A stretch of DNA of 64,000 nt. It comes from Acinetobacter sp. ANC 3781 (GTDB lineage Bacteria; Pseudomonadota; Gammaproteobacteria; Pseudomonadales; Moraxellaceae). Made by a program: the position numbers and the translations under genes. The DNA lies in the NCBI RefSeq assembly GCF_004331285.1, contig NZ_SJOH01000006.1, positions 62,001 through 126,000 on the forward strand, given 5' to 3'. Position 1 is the stretch's first letter, and every line of letters begins with the position of its first letter. Under the pieces are notes generated by a model, which was given only the letters and a program-made list of their open reading frames with translations, did no database searches and had not been told where the DNA came from. Shown here piece by piece: positions 19,290 through 29,201 of the stretch.

Positions 19290-21752
19290 TTATTGATTCA
19301 TCTCGCGCAAACTTTGTAATGGTGGAATATCACACAAATAACTCAAGCGATAGCGTCCAATCAAGGCACACACCACGGTCATTAAAATGGGTAAAATCAG
19401 CCAGATCTCCCAATGTGCCTGAATCAACAAATTCATTTTATAGCTGGCAATCGCACTAATCACTTCTGCAAAGAAGCATGAAACTACACCTGCCATAAAT
19501 CCAATAAAGCCGATCTCTACAGTCATCATTTGTTTTAATTTTTGTTTAGAACTGCCAAATGAGCGCAATAAAGCCACCTCACGTTTGCGTTCATCCATCA
19601 ACAGGTTCAAACAGGCAATTAAAACCAAAACGCCAGAGACACTGACCAATAGCGCGATTATGGTAATAATTTGCACCAGCACATTCACCACGCGTTTCAC
19701 TTCATCCAGAATCAAACTGACATCAATAAAAACCGTATTGGAAAATTGCTGAATCACGGAAACCAGCTGTTTTTTATCTTGTTCGGGCACATAAAAACTG
19801 CCTAAATAACTGCCCGCATTTTCATCCATGGTTTTGGGTGCAAAAATAAAGAAAAAATTCGGACTAAAACTTTCCCATTCGACACTACGCAAGTTAATGA
19901 CTTTGGCTTGAACTAATCCTTCAGGCAAACTAAAAGTCAGTCGATCGCCTATTTTAATGCCCAGCTCTTCCGCAGTTTTCACTTCCACCGATACATCACC
20001 AACATGACTCAATGCTGAAGTTCCCTGTACGATTCTATTGTCCGCAGGATATTCGGATGTTTGGGTTAAATTGAGTTCACGGCGTAAAGAGTTATTGTTT
20101 TCCAGCAATTCCTTGGAAAAAGGTTGATCGTTCTTTGCCACCAATCGCCCACGAATATTGGGATATAAAGGTGTGCTTGGCCATCTATGTTGCTCAATCT
20201 GGGCTTTAAATAAAGGCATATCAAACGGCGGCAAACCATAAACAAATTGATTCGGCGTACCTTCCGGTAATTGTTGCTGCCAGCGCTCGAGTAAGTCCGT
20301 TCGCAATACGGCCAAAACCGTAATTAAGCTGAGACCGAGGGCCAAAGCAGTAATTTGAAAGGCGGTTTGATAAGGCGCGCGGACATAGGCTGAAATGGAC
20401 CATTTCAGGCTTTTAATTAATTTTAAGCTGCCCCAAATGAGCATATACAGCACAGTACACAAGATGATCATTGCCCCTATGACCCATGCGGTAAGCACAA
20501 TATTTTCAGTCAGCACCACACTAAACAGCACCAGACTGGCTGTGCCCATCAGCAACATCCACAGCATAGACTGCACAGATTTTTCTTGTTGGCGAATCAC
20601 CCGAATAGGTGGTGTATTCAGTAATTGCCATAAACTTGGAACGATAAAACCCAGCAACACCACGGCACTGGTCAGCATGGCAATCGGTAAGGGACCAAGC
20701 AGCATATCCAAGGCAGAAAACTGAATTTGCAGATGTGGAATCAGTTTTAGCATCAATTGCAATAAACCATAGCCAAGCCCTACCCCTGCCAGACTACCAA
20801 TCGCCATTGCGACAATTAACACCACACCCAACAAAGTCAGATATGCACTCAGAATTTGATTTTTTGTGGCACCAATACAGCGCATTAGCGCAATATTATC
20901 CTGATTTTGCTGCACATAACGCTGACTGGTTAAGGCAATCGCAATGCCGCACAGTAAAATGGTCAAAATATTGGCAAGTTGTAGGAATGTATCTAGATTG
21001 GCAACCGGCTTCATTAAACGGGTATTGCCTTCCCTGGCATTACGTAACTTTAGACTATTCTGTTCATTGTCTATTTTGCTTTGAGCAGACCCATGCAGCT
21101 GGTTGAAATCTTGTTCAAACTGTTTGGTGTGTTGGGCAGACCCTGCCATCAATAAACGGTATTCAACCCGACTGCCAATTTGAATGGCATTGGTACGCGC
21201 AACATCGGCTTGGGAAATAATCACCGTAGGTGAAAAGCCGGAAAAGCCCAGTTCCTGATTGGAATCATGTTCAATTTCAGCAGTGACCTTAAAAGTTCCA
21301 TCGGCAATATTAAGGCTATCCCCGACTTTGACATGCAACAAATCCATGGCACGATTACTGAGCCAAACCTCTCCTGGCTGAATTTTCTTTGCTGGGGACG
21401 CAACCCGAATTTCTCCGCGCAAAGGAAAGGCATCATCAATGGCTTTCACATTGACCATGACAAATTGCTCATGGGTATGCGCCATCGAACTGAAGGTGGT
21501 GACTTCAGATTGTTGTAGGGATAACTGGTTGGCTTTGTCGTGCCACTTGTGTTCAAGCGGCTGATTGTCGCTCAGGACCAAATCGCCTGCCAGCATTTCA
21601 GCAGCCTGTAATGCTACGGCATTTTGGATTTGTTCATTACTAAACTTTAGTGCCGTAGTCGCACTGATCGCCAAAGTTAGAGCAATGATCAGTAAGTAAA
21701 CGCCTGTACTTTTAAAACTCTGGGTCAGTAAAGGTCGAAAGAGTGGATTCAT
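19290..21752 (-). CDS. ABC transporter permease, FtsX/YbbP family
   Basis: An 820-residue permease with FtsX-type topology: an N-terminal membrane helix, a large periplasmic domain, three more helices (about residues 250-370), further central helices, a second periplasmic domain and three C-terminal helices. Size and arrangement match YbbP-type permeases, relatives of LolC/E and MacB. The start at 21752 follows the ATPase stop by one base (TGA-A-ATG) with GGTGAGGG just before, so translation is coupled. The longer start at 21779 would overlap the ATPase. Together with the next gene it forms an exporter of unknown substrate. Confidence 0.92.
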   Translation of the reverse strand: MNPLFRPLLTQSFKSTGVYLLIIALTLAISATTALKFSNEQIQNAVALQAAEMLAGDLVLSDNQPLEHKWHDKANQLSLQQSEVTTFSSMAHTHEQFVMVNVKAIDDAFPLRGEIRVASPAKKIQPGEVWLSNRAMDLLHVKVGDSLNIADGTFKVTAEIEHDSNQELGFSGFSPTVIISQADVARTNAIQIGSRVEYRLLMAGSAQHTKQFEQDFNQLHGSAQSKIDNEQNSLKLRNAREGNTRLMKPVANLDTFLQLANILTILLCGIAIALTSQRYVQQNQDNIALMRCIGATKNQILSAYLTLLGVVLIVAMAIGSLAGVGLGYGLLQLMLKLIPHLQIQFSALDMLLGPLPIAMLTSAVVLLGFIVPSLWQLLNTPPIRVIRQQEKSVQSMLWMLLMGTASLVLFSVVLTENIVLTAWVIGAMIILCTVLYMLIWGSLKLIKSLKWSISAYVRAPYQTAFQITALALGLSLITVLAVLRTDLLERWQQQLPEGTPNQFVYGLPPFDMPLFKAQIEQHRWPSTPLYPNIRGRLVAKNDQPFSKELLENNNSLRRELNLTQTSEYPADNRIVQGTSALSHVGDVSVEVKTAEELGIKIGDRLTFSLPEGLVQAKVINLRSVEWESFSPNFFFIFAPKTMDENAGSYLGSFYVPEQDKKQLVSVIQQFSNTVFIDVSLILDEVKRVVNVLVQIITIIALLVSVSGVLVLIACLNLLMDERKREVALLRSFGSSKQKLKQMMTVEIGFIGFMAGVVSCFFAEVISAIASYKMNLLIQAHWEIWLILPILMTVVCALIGRYRLSYLCDIPPLQSLREMNQ

Positions 21753-21753
21753 T

Positions 21754-22482
21754 TCAGCCCTCACCGTTACGATGTTCAATTAGACGACCATCCAGCAATT
21801 CAAAATGTCGCTGACATTGCTCGGCCAGTTTTGGATTATGGGTTACCAAAACTAAGGTCGTCCCAAATTCACGGTTCAGCTGAAATAACAATTGCTCAAT
21901 TTCACTGGCGGTTTGTGTGTCTAGGTTACCTGTAGGCTCATCTGCGAAAATGATTTTCGGGTCGCTAATTAAAGCACGCGCAATGGCCACACGCTGTTGT
22001 TCGCCCCCCGACAGCACTTTGGGAGTTTGGGTCGCCTGACGTTCTAAACCGACTTTTTTAAGTAGGGCCAATGCCTTTTTCTCAGCAGCTGCAAAATTAA
22101 AATTGTTCTGTAAGCGCAGCGGTAACATCACGTTTTCTACTGCTGTTAAATGCGGCAATAACTGGAAAGACTGAAATACAAAACCGATATATTTTAAACG
22201 TACCAACGCACGCTGTTCTTCATTTAATTCAGCGACAGACTCTCCACACACCACCAATTGCCCTGAGCTGGCTTGATCCAGAGTGGCTAAAATTCCAAGC
22301 AAGGTCGATTTTCCTGAACCTGAACGTCCGGTAATAGCCACTTGTTCACCCGTCTGGATTTCAAAGTTTAAATTTTCAAAAATGCACAGTTCTTTTTGTA
22401 CAAGTTTTATCTTTTGTGTCAGTTGCTGGGCAGAAATAATCACTTGTGGCATGATGGAAGGGTCGCTCGTAACTTGGGTCAT
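21754..22482 (-). CDS. ABC transporter ATP-binding protein (LolD/YbbA type)
   Basis: A 242-residue ATPase with Walker [10 protein letters not shown] (52-60), signature LSGGEQQR, Walker [11 protein letters not shown] and the H-loop in VTHNP. The [15 protein letters not shown] and [12 protein letters not shown] segments are typical of MacB/LolD/YbbA ATPases that pair with FtsX-like permeases. AGGGA lies upstream of the start. It is translationally coupled to the permease and divergent from tesA, an arrangement also found in E. coli (tesA-ybbA-ybbP). Confidence 0.94.
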   Translation of the reverse strand: MTQVTSDPSIMPQVIISAQQLTQKIKLVQKELCIFENLNFEIQTGEQVAITGRSGSGKSTLLGILATLDQASSGQLVVCGESVAELNEEQRALVRLKYIGFVFQSFQLLPHLTAVENVMLPLRLQNNFNFAAAEKKALALLKKVGLERQATQTPKVLSGGEQQRVAIARALISDPKIIFADEPTGNLDTQTASEIEQLLFQLNREFGTTLVLVTHNPKLAEQCQRHFELLDGRLIEHRNGEG

Positions 22483-22493
22483 AAAATCCCTAT

Positions 22494-23123
22494 ATGCAAA
22501 ATCGCAATTTAAGAACTCGTGTATTTGCTTGCTTGGCGATGTTCAGCCTGTGTCTTGCTCCAGTCGTGGTGTCTGCTAAAACCATTATGATTCTGGGTGA
22601 CAGTATTAGCGCGGGTTATGGAATTCAGGCACAGCAAGGTTGGGTGCATTTATTACAAAAACGTTTAGAGCAACAGTATCCGAAACAACATAAAGTGGTC
22701 AATGCCAGTGTCAGTGGTGAAACCACCAGCGGTGCTTTGGCGCGCTTGCCTAAATTATTGCAAATCCATAAACCGCATATTGTAGTGATTGAGTTAGGTG
22801 GAAATGATGGTTTACGGGGTCAATCCCCGCTATTGATTCAAAAGAACCTGGCTCATCTCATTCAACAAAGTCAGCAAGCTAAAGCCACAGTGATTGTTTT
22901 TGGAATGAAAATCCCACCGAATTACGGTACAGCTTATAGCAAGGCCTTTGAAAAAAATTACCAGATTGTGAGTCAACAATATAAAGTAAAATTGATGCCA
23001 TTCTTTTTAGAAGGAATTGCAGGCAAGAAAAACTTGATGCAACAGGATTTAGTTCACCCGAATGCCAGCGCACAAAGCATTTTACTGAACAATGCCTATC
23101 CCTATATAAAAGGCGCTTTATAA
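22494..23123 (+). CDS. tesA: SGNH/GDSL lysophospholipase-thioesterase-arylesterase TesA
   Basis: A 209-residue periplasmic hydrolase with signal peptide (about residues 1-28, ending VVVSA). Block I is GDSISAG with Ser37, block III is GGNDG, and the catalytic Asp/His are in DLVHPNA near the C-terminus. E. coli TesA cleaves acyl-CoA and lysophospholipids. The start codon lies only 11 bases from the divergent ATPase start and has no clear ribosome site, so the mRNA may be leaderless or the promoter may lie within the ATPase gene. Confidence 0.94.
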   Translation: MQNRNLRTRVFACLAMFSLCLAPVVVSAKTIMILGDSISAGYGIQAQQGWVHLLQKRLEQQYPKQHKVVNASVSGETTSGALARLPKLLQIHKPHIVVIELGGNDGLRGQSPLLIQKNLAHLIQQSQQAKATVIVFGMKIPPNYGTAYSKAFEKNYQIVSQQYKVKLMPFFLEGIAGKKNLMQQDLVHPNASAQSILLNNAYPYIKGAL

Positions 23124-23133
23124 AGCGCCTTTT
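23108..23133. terminator. Terminator after tesA
   Basis: AAAAGGCGCTTTATAAAGCGCCTTTT inverted repeat that overlaps the tesA stop codon; also positioned to end the convergent carbonic anhydrase transcript. Confidence 0.85.
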
Positions 23134-23158
23134 GTTCGATTTGAAGCTTGATTCAATT

Positions 23159-23773
23159 TTAAAAATCAAAAAACAAAACTTCACCCGTTTCTAAAGAGTA
23201 TTCTGCACCGACAATTTTCAACTGCCCTTTGGCAATCAGGCATTCTAAAACCGCAGAACCATGACGCAGCTGATTTACAGAGGCAAAGACATTAGAACGA
23301 ACTGCATGTTTCGAGAGTTTAGATAAATCGTTTTTCAATTCAGTTTGCATCAATGTTTCAACCGATGGGCGAACACGGTTTACAATAGACATTAGATTTA
23401 ATGAGGGTGGATGATCCGGATTCATTAAGGTATCAATGGTCGCTTGAATAGCGCCACAATGACTATGTCCTAATACAATCACGACAGCGCAATCATAACG
23501 TTCTGCAGCAAATTCCACGCTGCCTACCTGTGAGGGTGCAACCACATTCCCTGCCACACGGATCACAAATAAATCGCCTAGACCCTGGTCAAATACCATT
23601 TCCGCAGGAACACGAGAATCTGAACAGCCCAAGACGATGGCAAAGGGGTTTTGATTTTCTGCCATCTCTGCCCTTTGCTGATGTGACAGTTGTTTGGGGT
23701 GTGTCGTTTCCCCTGATACAAAACGCTGGTTCCCTTTTTTTAAACGATCTAAAGCTTCTTCTGCTGTTAGCAT
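23159..23773 (-). CDS. Beta-class carbonic anhydrase
   Basis: A 204-residue cytoplasmic enzyme interconverting CO2 and bicarbonate. Zinc ligands are visible: Cys50 in GCSDSRVPAE (with the Asp52-Arg54 dyad), His103 and Cys106 in GHSHCGA. Length is normal for the class. It is a single gene, convergent with tesA. Confidence 0.95.
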   Translation of the reverse strand: MLTAEEALDRLKKGNQRFVSGETTHPKQLSHQQRAEMAENQNPFAIVLGCSDSRVPAEMVFDQGLGDLFVIRVAGNVVAPSQVGSVEFAAERYDCAVVIVLGHSHCGAIQATIDTLMNPDHPPSLNLMSIVNRVRPSVETLMQTELKNDLSKLSKHAVRSNVFASVNQLRHGSAVLECLIAKGQLKIVGAEYSLETGEVLFFDF

Positions 23774-24082
23774 GCTGGTCTTCCAATGTTTGAAGTTGCA
23801 ATATTTTAATGCGATGAAATTGGAATGTCACTTGCAAAAAGAATAGCTGATTAATTAATAACAAAGTTACAAAATATTTTATTTCGCTCATAAATTTGAT
23901 CTGGTGCACACTTTTATAGCTTCACGTAACGGACTTCAAGAAACAATTAAGTGACATTTCTACGATAATACTTACAATAAAATACAGACATTTTAAAAAA
24001 AATAAAATGCAGTCAAAATTAGATGGTTTTTAAAGGGTAAGTTAGCAAAATGACCGTCATTTACACATAAGGATAATGATCA
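23774..24082. other. Non-coding spacer between divergent genes
   Basis: About 310 AT-rich bases that must hold the promoters of the carbonic anhydrase and of the lipase pair. AAGGATAATGATCA just before the lipase ATG includes its ribosome site. No other structure was seen. Confidence 0.5.
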
Positions 24083-25114
24083 ATGACACAGCCTCACTCG
24101 ACTTTATCCCGCTGTTTGCAGATGGCCTGCTTAGCCATTTCAATCAGTGTGCCGCTTTTTTCTCATGCAACTATAAATAAAAAAATCTTCGTTGCTCAAC
24201 CTTCATTCGAAAATTATTTAGTGAAAGAACGTAGTGCGGCCGGCTTACGCAGTAAAACGATTAAAATTGATGATATTACTTGGAGCTACAGTGAAGGTGG
24301 CTCCAGCAATAAACCTGCGGTATTGCTTATTCATGGCTTGGCGGGAAATCGTGACAACTGGAATGGCGTGGCACATTTTTTAACCCCTTATTATCACGTA
24401 ATTATTCCAGACCTGCCAGGCAATGGTGAAACCAAAGTTGCGGATAATTTTGATCTGTCTATTCCCAATGTCACGGAACGCTTGCGCCGTTTTGTTGAAG
24501 CCCTTGATGTGGAGGACAAGCTGAATATTGCAGGTCACTCGCTAGGCGGCTCAATTGCAACTGTTTACGCATCACAATATCCATTTGATACGCAAAGTCT
24601 TTTTTTACTCAATAGTGCTGGCATTTATAAACAGGCCAATACTGCCTATACCAAAGACCCTTATTTTTTAAAGCATCTGATTGTGTCCAAACCGGGGGAT
24701 TTAGACGATGTCATGGCTCAAGTCATGCAGAATCCACCGGATTTACCCATTTATTTTAAAAAAGCCCAAGAAAAAATACTGATCTCTCAATCATTGCAAT
24801 CCCGTAAAATGATTGATCAATTAATCACCCTAAGTCGTATTTATACCCCGGAATCCTTTGCTCGACTGACACGAACCATTGAAGCCCCCACGCTCATTCT
24901 TTGGGGCAAGCAAGATAAAATTATTAATGTGGAAGCAGCAAATGAATTACAATCTTCATTGAAGCGTGCCGAAACGCCTGTTATTTTAAATAATGTTGGG
25001 CATATGCCTATTTTAGAAGCAGAACAACAAGTGGCGGACCACTATTTACCTTTTCTATCCAAAACCCAAAAGTTAAAAAATCCACTTGCTGATAAACTTA
25101 TCCCTTTAAATTAG
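24083..25114 (+). CDS. Secreted lipase-like alpha/beta-hydrolase
   Basis: A 343-residue protein with an N-terminal signal sequence (about residues 1-29, ending LFSHA) and an alpha/beta-hydrolase domain. HGLAGN forms the oxyanion region, the nucleophile elbow is GHSLGG (Ser153), WGKQDKI likely carries the acid and VGHMP the His. It resembles periplasmic or secreted lipases of the Moraxellaceae. It is probably co-transcribed with the next gene, 14 bases downstream. Confidence 0.88.
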   Translation: MTQPHSTLSRCLQMACLAISISVPLFSHATINKKIFVAQPSFENYLVKERSAAGLRSKTIKIDDITWSYSEGGSSNKPAVLLIHGLAGNRDNWNGVAHFLTPYYHVIIPDLPGNGETKVADNFDLSIPNVTERLRRFVEALDVEDKLNIAGHSLGGSIATVYASQYPFDTQSLFLLNSAGIYKQANTAYTKDPYFLKHLIVSKPGDLDDVMAQVMQNPPDLPIYFKKAQEKILISQSLQSRKMIDQLITLSRIYTPESFARLTRTIEAPTLILWGKQDKIINVEAANELQSSLKRAETPVILNNVGHMPILEAEQQVADHYLPFLSKTQKLKNPLADKLIPLN

Positions 25115-25128
25115 CTTATAGAGACAGT

Positions 25129-26136
25129 ATGCCGAAACATCCGATGATTGAGCAATTGATCGAAGCTCATCTTGAATTTTTAGAACAAGAATTTTCACAT
25201 ACTGCCACTATTCAAAGCGAATTTTTAAATTTCTATCAGTGGTTTAGAAAACAGACCTTGCAGGATATCTGGTCATTTGAACAAATCAATGCACTCTTGC
25301 AAAAGCAGGTTTTAGCCACTCCCGCGAGTCACTTTTTAATTGAGCAAATTACCGAACATTTTCGTTTTGCTTTAATTCATCCTGCCAATGAAAACACGCA
25401 AATTGCAGATGTGATTCCGGTATTAACCGTCGATAAAATTGCCCAATATGTTGCGAGTAAAAGTGGTCATCGTCAACGTCTGATTAAAACTGTGGTCAAC
25501 AGCTCTGCTTTTTCAGCCATGATCACACAATTGATCCAACATTCAATACAGGATTATCTGGATAATTCGGTGATGGCAAAACGGGTTCCGGGTGTGTCGC
25601 GTTTTATGAAAATGGGCAAATCGGTTTTAGAAACCGTGACTGACTCAAATCTGGATGAAACTATCGGCCATTATCTACAAAAGAATATTTTAAAGCTCAG
25701 TCAAATGAGTGAGCATGTGTTAAATCAACATTTTGATGATGAAAAGTTGTATCACTTCCAAGCCAATCTGTGGCATAAAATTAAAGATCTGCCTCTAACG
25801 GTTTTAAAGAATTATATTGAAATTCAAGACCTACCTCATACTGTGGGCTTAGGGCATGAAATTTGGGATCATCTGCGCCAGACAGAATACCTAAAACAGC
25901 AAGTTCATGATGGTATCTATGCCTGGTACACCCGTAATCAGGAACGTAGTTTTGACTTGTTAATGCGTGACTTAAATATTGATGAGGCTTTAATTCAGCA
26001 TGAATTGCAGCATTTACTAAATCCTGTAATTCAAAAGCTAGTTTCATCTGAATACTTAGGCATGCGTGCACGCGCATATTTAGAAAAGTTTTATTATGCA
26101 GAAACTGCACAGAAGATTTTAAATATCCAGTCATGA
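25129..26136 (+). CDS. Uncharacterised helical protein paired with the lipase
   Basis: A 335-residue protein not recognised. It has no signal peptide or membrane segment and is predicted from composition to be mostly helical and amphipathic throughout. Motif-like segments include VPGVSRFMKMGKSVLETVTDS near residue 154-174. It follows the lipase-like gene by 14 bases and ends at a terminator, so the two form a two-gene operon. A role with lipid or ester substrates is guessed from the neighbour only. It is not a LifO-type lipase foldase: the size is similar but there is no membrane anchor. Confidence 0.75.
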   Translation: MPKHPMIEQLIEAHLEFLEQEFSHTATIQSEFLNFYQWFRKQTLQDIWSFEQINALLQKQVLATPASHFLIEQITEHFRFALIHPANENTQIADVIPVLTVDKIAQYVASKSGHRQRLIKTVVNSSAFSAMITQLIQHSIQDYLDNSVMAKRVPGVSRFMKMGKSVLETVTDSNLDETIGHYLQKNILKLSQMSEHVLNQHFDDEKLYHFQANLWHKIKDLPLTVLKNYIEIQDLPHTVGLGHEIWDHLRQTEYLKQQVHDGIYAWYTRNQERSFDLLMRDLNIDEALIQHELQHLLNPVIQKLVSSEYLGMRARAYLEKFYYAETAQKILNIQS

Positions 26137-26137
26137 G

Positions 26138-26162
26138 AAAAGCCGCTTCAAGCGGCTTTTTC
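26138..26162. terminator. Bidirectional terminator
   Basis: AGCCGCT-TCA-AGCGGCT stem with A and T tracts, between convergent genes. Confidence 0.9.
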
Positions 26163-26175
26163 TTTATTCAACTTA

Positions 26176-28230
26176 TCAGAAATTGGCGACAAAACTAATG
26201 CCATAACGGCGTCCATCTAAAACCTGATCGCCATCTGCATCTTCTGCTTTTTCATCAAGGATGTTATAAACCCCGAATTTACCTTTTAAGCTTGGGGTAA
26301 ATTGGTAGTTAAAACCGACATCCAAGAATTGATACGCAGGGGTCGGATCAGACATTGCTGCACGACCTAAATAAGAAGACGTTTCACTACGATAATGTAA
26401 GCGTGTCCAGACGTCCAGAGCATCATTGATGTTGTAATCCACGGTTGCATTAAACATATGCTTTGGCATTTGATTTAATGGCTGACCTTTTAAATCACCT
26501 GATTTCTGCTCGGTTTCCGTATAGGTGTAATTAGTATTTAGGTTTACCCCTTCCGCAAGCTCGGTGTCAAATGAAGCCTCCACACCTTGCATGATCGCTT
26601 CATCCACATTGATGCGTGAACTGATAAAGTTCCACAAGCGGACATTCCCCGTCGCTGCATCAATGCGACCAAATGGGTCTGCACAGGTCCATGTTGCCGA
26701 ATCACTGTTACTCCCATTTGAAGATGAGCAATCGCGTATTTCTGTAATTTTATCTTTATATTCAGTATAGAAAGCAGTTAAAGAGGCTTTAGACTTGTCG
26801 CCCTGCCATGCGGTGCCAAGTTCATAGCTCAACGATTTTTCCGGTGTTAAATCGTCATTCCCCATAATAAAGGCACTGCCTTTACCGGTCACAGAGTGTA
26901 CATCACTTGATGATTGTCTTAAGTCGGGTTGTTTATAACCGGTAGATACCCCGCCCTTAAATGTCCAGGCATCTGTCGGGTTATACACCCCATATAAACG
27001 GGGTGAAAAGTTGCCATCATAATTTTCATCGTGATCGTAACGCAAACCTGTGGTTAAATTAAAAGTATCGGTAATTGACCAGGTATCTTCTGCAAAAACT
27101 GCAAATCCCCAACGGTCTAATTCAGTTACAGGCATCTCTAGATTTTGATTGGTAGCACGGTCAACCAGTGACTCATTTTTAAAATACAGACCTGAGATTA
27201 AATTGTGATTGCTCAACTGCCAATTCCACTGGGTATTGGCCAGCCAAGTGTCGAGCTCGATTCCGCTTAAACCTGAAGTGCTGTTTTTGCGATCGGGATT
27301 TTTTGATTTTTCATATTGAATATAAGAACTGCTATTCAGTACATCGCTATATCGGCCATTATGAGTTAAGCCGAAGACTTCACGATAATTTCGACCGTAT
27401 GAATCTGTTCCCGTACTTAGAATGGTTTGACCCGCGGTAGATTCAGATTCCTGTTTCGTGAAATTCGCGTCAAACTCTAAATCATGATTATCATTAATTA
27501 AATAAGTCAGTCTGGAATTTAGACTTTCCACTTCCGTACCGCGGAAGCCACCTACATAGCTGTCTTCTTCACGCTTTTGCTTATTCACTCCAAGCTGCAT
27601 GCCGAGTTTATTTTCAATCAAAGGCCCGGCTAGATAGACCGAAGCATTTTTGATATCTCCAGAATTATTAGAATCCTGTAAAACTGTTCCGAGTTCAGCT
27701 GTTCCCGACCATTCATCACTGACTTTTTTGGTAATGATATTAATTACCCCCCCCATAGCATCACTGCCATATAAGGTAGATGCAGGTCCTCGAATCACCT
27801 CAATACGTTCAATCGATGCAATCGGCGGTAAGATATTTTTTTCAAAACCACTGTCATCGCCATTTGGATTCACGTCTTTAGAAGATTGACGTTTGCCATT
27901 AACCAAAAATAATGTGTAACTTGAACTCATACCACGAATACTGACCGTTTGTGCAGAACCGGCTCCCGAAATCACCACACCTGGCGTATTTCTGAGTACG
28001 TCAGTAATATCATTATACTGTCTTGCTTCTAGTTCTTCCTGGGAAATCACAGTCATGGATGCGGGAGCTTTACTTACATCCTGTTCATAGCCTGCTGCTG
28101 TAACAACTATTGTTTCTAACTTGACCGGATTAGCAACAATAGTTGTGTTTTGATCGGCTGCAAATGTAACTGAAGTGAGAACAGATAAAATTGAAAGTGA
28201 CAGTGCAGATTGAACAATACGCTTGGTCAT
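26176..28230 (-). CDS. TonB-dependent ferric-siderophore receptor (FepA/CirA type)
   Basis: A 684-residue outer-membrane receptor. Signal peptide 1-24 (ending VTFAA) is followed by a TonB box-like ETIVVTAAG (about 39-47), the plug domain (VISQEELEARQYNDITDVLR through YGSDAMGGVINIITKK) and a 22-strand barrel ending in Phe (YGISFVANF). The plug segments resemble catecholate receptors such as FepA, CirA and BfrA. A Fur-box-like site at 28320-28334 implies induction under iron starvation. The ligand is unknown. No siderophore biosynthesis genes are adjacent. Confidence 0.92.
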   Translation of the reverse strand: MTKRIVQSALSLSILSVLTSVTFAADQNTTIVANPVKLETIVVTAAGYEQDVSKAPASMTVISQEELEARQYNDITDVLRNTPGVVISGAGSAQTVSIRGMSSSYTLFLVNGKRQSSKDVNPNGDDSGFEKNILPPIASIERIEVIRGPASTLYGSDAMGGVINIITKKVSDEWSGTAELGTVLQDSNNSGDIKNASVYLAGPLIENKLGMQLGVNKQKREEDSYVGGFRGTEVESLNSRLTYLINDNHDLEFDANFTKQESESTAGQTILSTGTDSYGRNYREVFGLTHNGRYSDVLNSSSYIQYEKSKNPDRKNSTSGLSGIELDTWLANTQWNWQLSNHNLISGLYFKNESLVDRATNQNLEMPVTELDRWGFAVFAEDTWSITDTFNLTTGLRYDHDENYDGNFSPRLYGVYNPTDAWTFKGGVSTGYKQPDLRQSSSDVHSVTGKGSAFIMGNDDLTPEKSLSYELGTAWQGDKSKASLTAFYTEYKDKITEIRDCSSSNGSNSDSATWTCADPFGRIDAATGNVRLWNFISSRINVDEAIMQGVEASFDTELAEGVNLNTNYTYTETEQKSGDLKGQPLNQMPKHMFNATVDYNINDALDVWTRLHYRSETSSYLGRAAMSDPTPAYQFLDVGFNYQFTPSLKGKFGVYNILDEKAEDADGDQVLDGRRYGISFVANF

Positions 28231-28319
28231 TCAAGTTTCCCCAAGTAGCAAAATAATAGATAAGTAATGAAATTTTCGTTGCACATTGTAACAAACAATA
28301 AACGTATTGCAATTATTAT

Positions 28320-28334
28320 TGATAACTATTCTCA
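28320..28334 (-). promoter_or_regulatory. Fur box upstream of the TonB receptor
   Basis: TGATAACTATTCTCA matches the 7-1-7 Fur consensus TGATAAT-N-ATTATCA at 12 of 14 defined positions. It lies about 90 bases upstream of the receptor start, in the promoter region. Confidence 0.65.
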
Positions 28335-28354
28335 ATATCAATTATATTTTAAGC

Positions 28355-28386
28355 AAAAAATAACCTCCATAAAGGAGGTTATTTTT
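28355..28386 (-). terminator. Terminator after nfuA
   Basis: AAATAACCTCC / GGAGGTTATTT stem with loop ATAAA and flanking A and T tracts. Confidence 0.9.
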
Positions 28387-28403
28387 AAAGTACTTTCAGA
28401 TTT

Positions 28404-29048
28404 TTACTTAAAGTAAGCACCTTCAGTATTACTGTGGTCAGTTTGGTCAACCACACGTGACAACTCGGGAACATGTTGTTTTAAAGTAGTTTCAACACCT
28501 TGTTTCAAGGTCAAGTCAATTGATGAACAACCTTGGCAACCACCACCAAATTTCAATACAGCAGTTAAGCCATGTTCTTCATCTTCAATAATTTCAACTA
28601 AAGCACAGTTACCGCCATGACCTGCAAGACCCGGGTTAATTTCAGACTGAAGTACATAAGTGATACGCTCTTCAATCGAAGCATCGGCCCCTACGCGTGG
28701 CACTTTTGAATTCGGTGCGCGGAATGTCAATTGACCACCAAAACGGTCTTTATTGTAATCAATCACCGCATCCAGCAAATATGGAATTGATGGCGCATCA
28801 ATATATGCGGCAAAGTTTGGATAATCTTGTTTATAGTCTGTAGGAATCACTTCTTCAGGTGCACTATATGCCATACAACATTCAGCACGAGGCGTACCTG
28901 CATTTTCCACAAAAATACGTACAGCAATGCCCGGAGTATTCTGTTTATCAAGCAAATCAAACAAATACTCTTGTGCCGTTGGCGTAATCAATAAATTTGG
29001 AATTTCTTCTGCAACTGCAGCGCTGATGTTATCAGTCGACATAATCAT
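28404..29048 (-). CDS. nfuA: Fe-S cluster carrier/scaffold protein NfuA
   Basis: A 214-residue protein with an N-terminal degenerate A-type (IscA-like) domain and a C-terminal NifU-like domain. The latter has the CxxC cluster-binding motif in GGGCQGCSS near residue 174. NfuA carries [4Fe-4S] clusters to target enzymes under iron limitation or oxidative stress. Two starts are possible (29048 or two codons later); GAGGAAAT lies just upstream of both. It sits between two genes with Fur-box-like sites, but no such site was found for nfuA itself. Confidence 0.95.
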   Translation of the reverse strand: MIMSTDNISAAVAEEIPNLLITPTAQEYLFDLLDKQNTPGIAVRIFVENAGTPRAECCMAYSAPEEVIPTDYKQDYPNFAAYIDAPSIPYLLDAVIDYNKDRFGGQLTFRAPNSKVPRVGADASIEERITYVLQSEINPGLAGHGGNCALVEIIEDEEHGLTAVLKFGGGCQGCSSIDLTLKQGVETTLKQHVPELSRVVDQTDHSNTEGAYFK

Positions 29049-29201
29049 ATTTCCTCAAGCTGAAGTTATCATTTTAACTGAAGATGCGGGGTAATAAAAA
29101 AAATTCAACTAAAATTGTCGGAATTATTATAAAAGTTCATCTTAACACTTCATTTAATGGCATTATTAGTTATAAATATTTAAAAGTTGAACTTTCACTT
29201 T

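Noticed and set aside
24060-24085. Fur box before the lipase gene (GATAATGATCA)
   Set aside because: The match is short and coincides with the ribosome binding site; no iron link for the genes.
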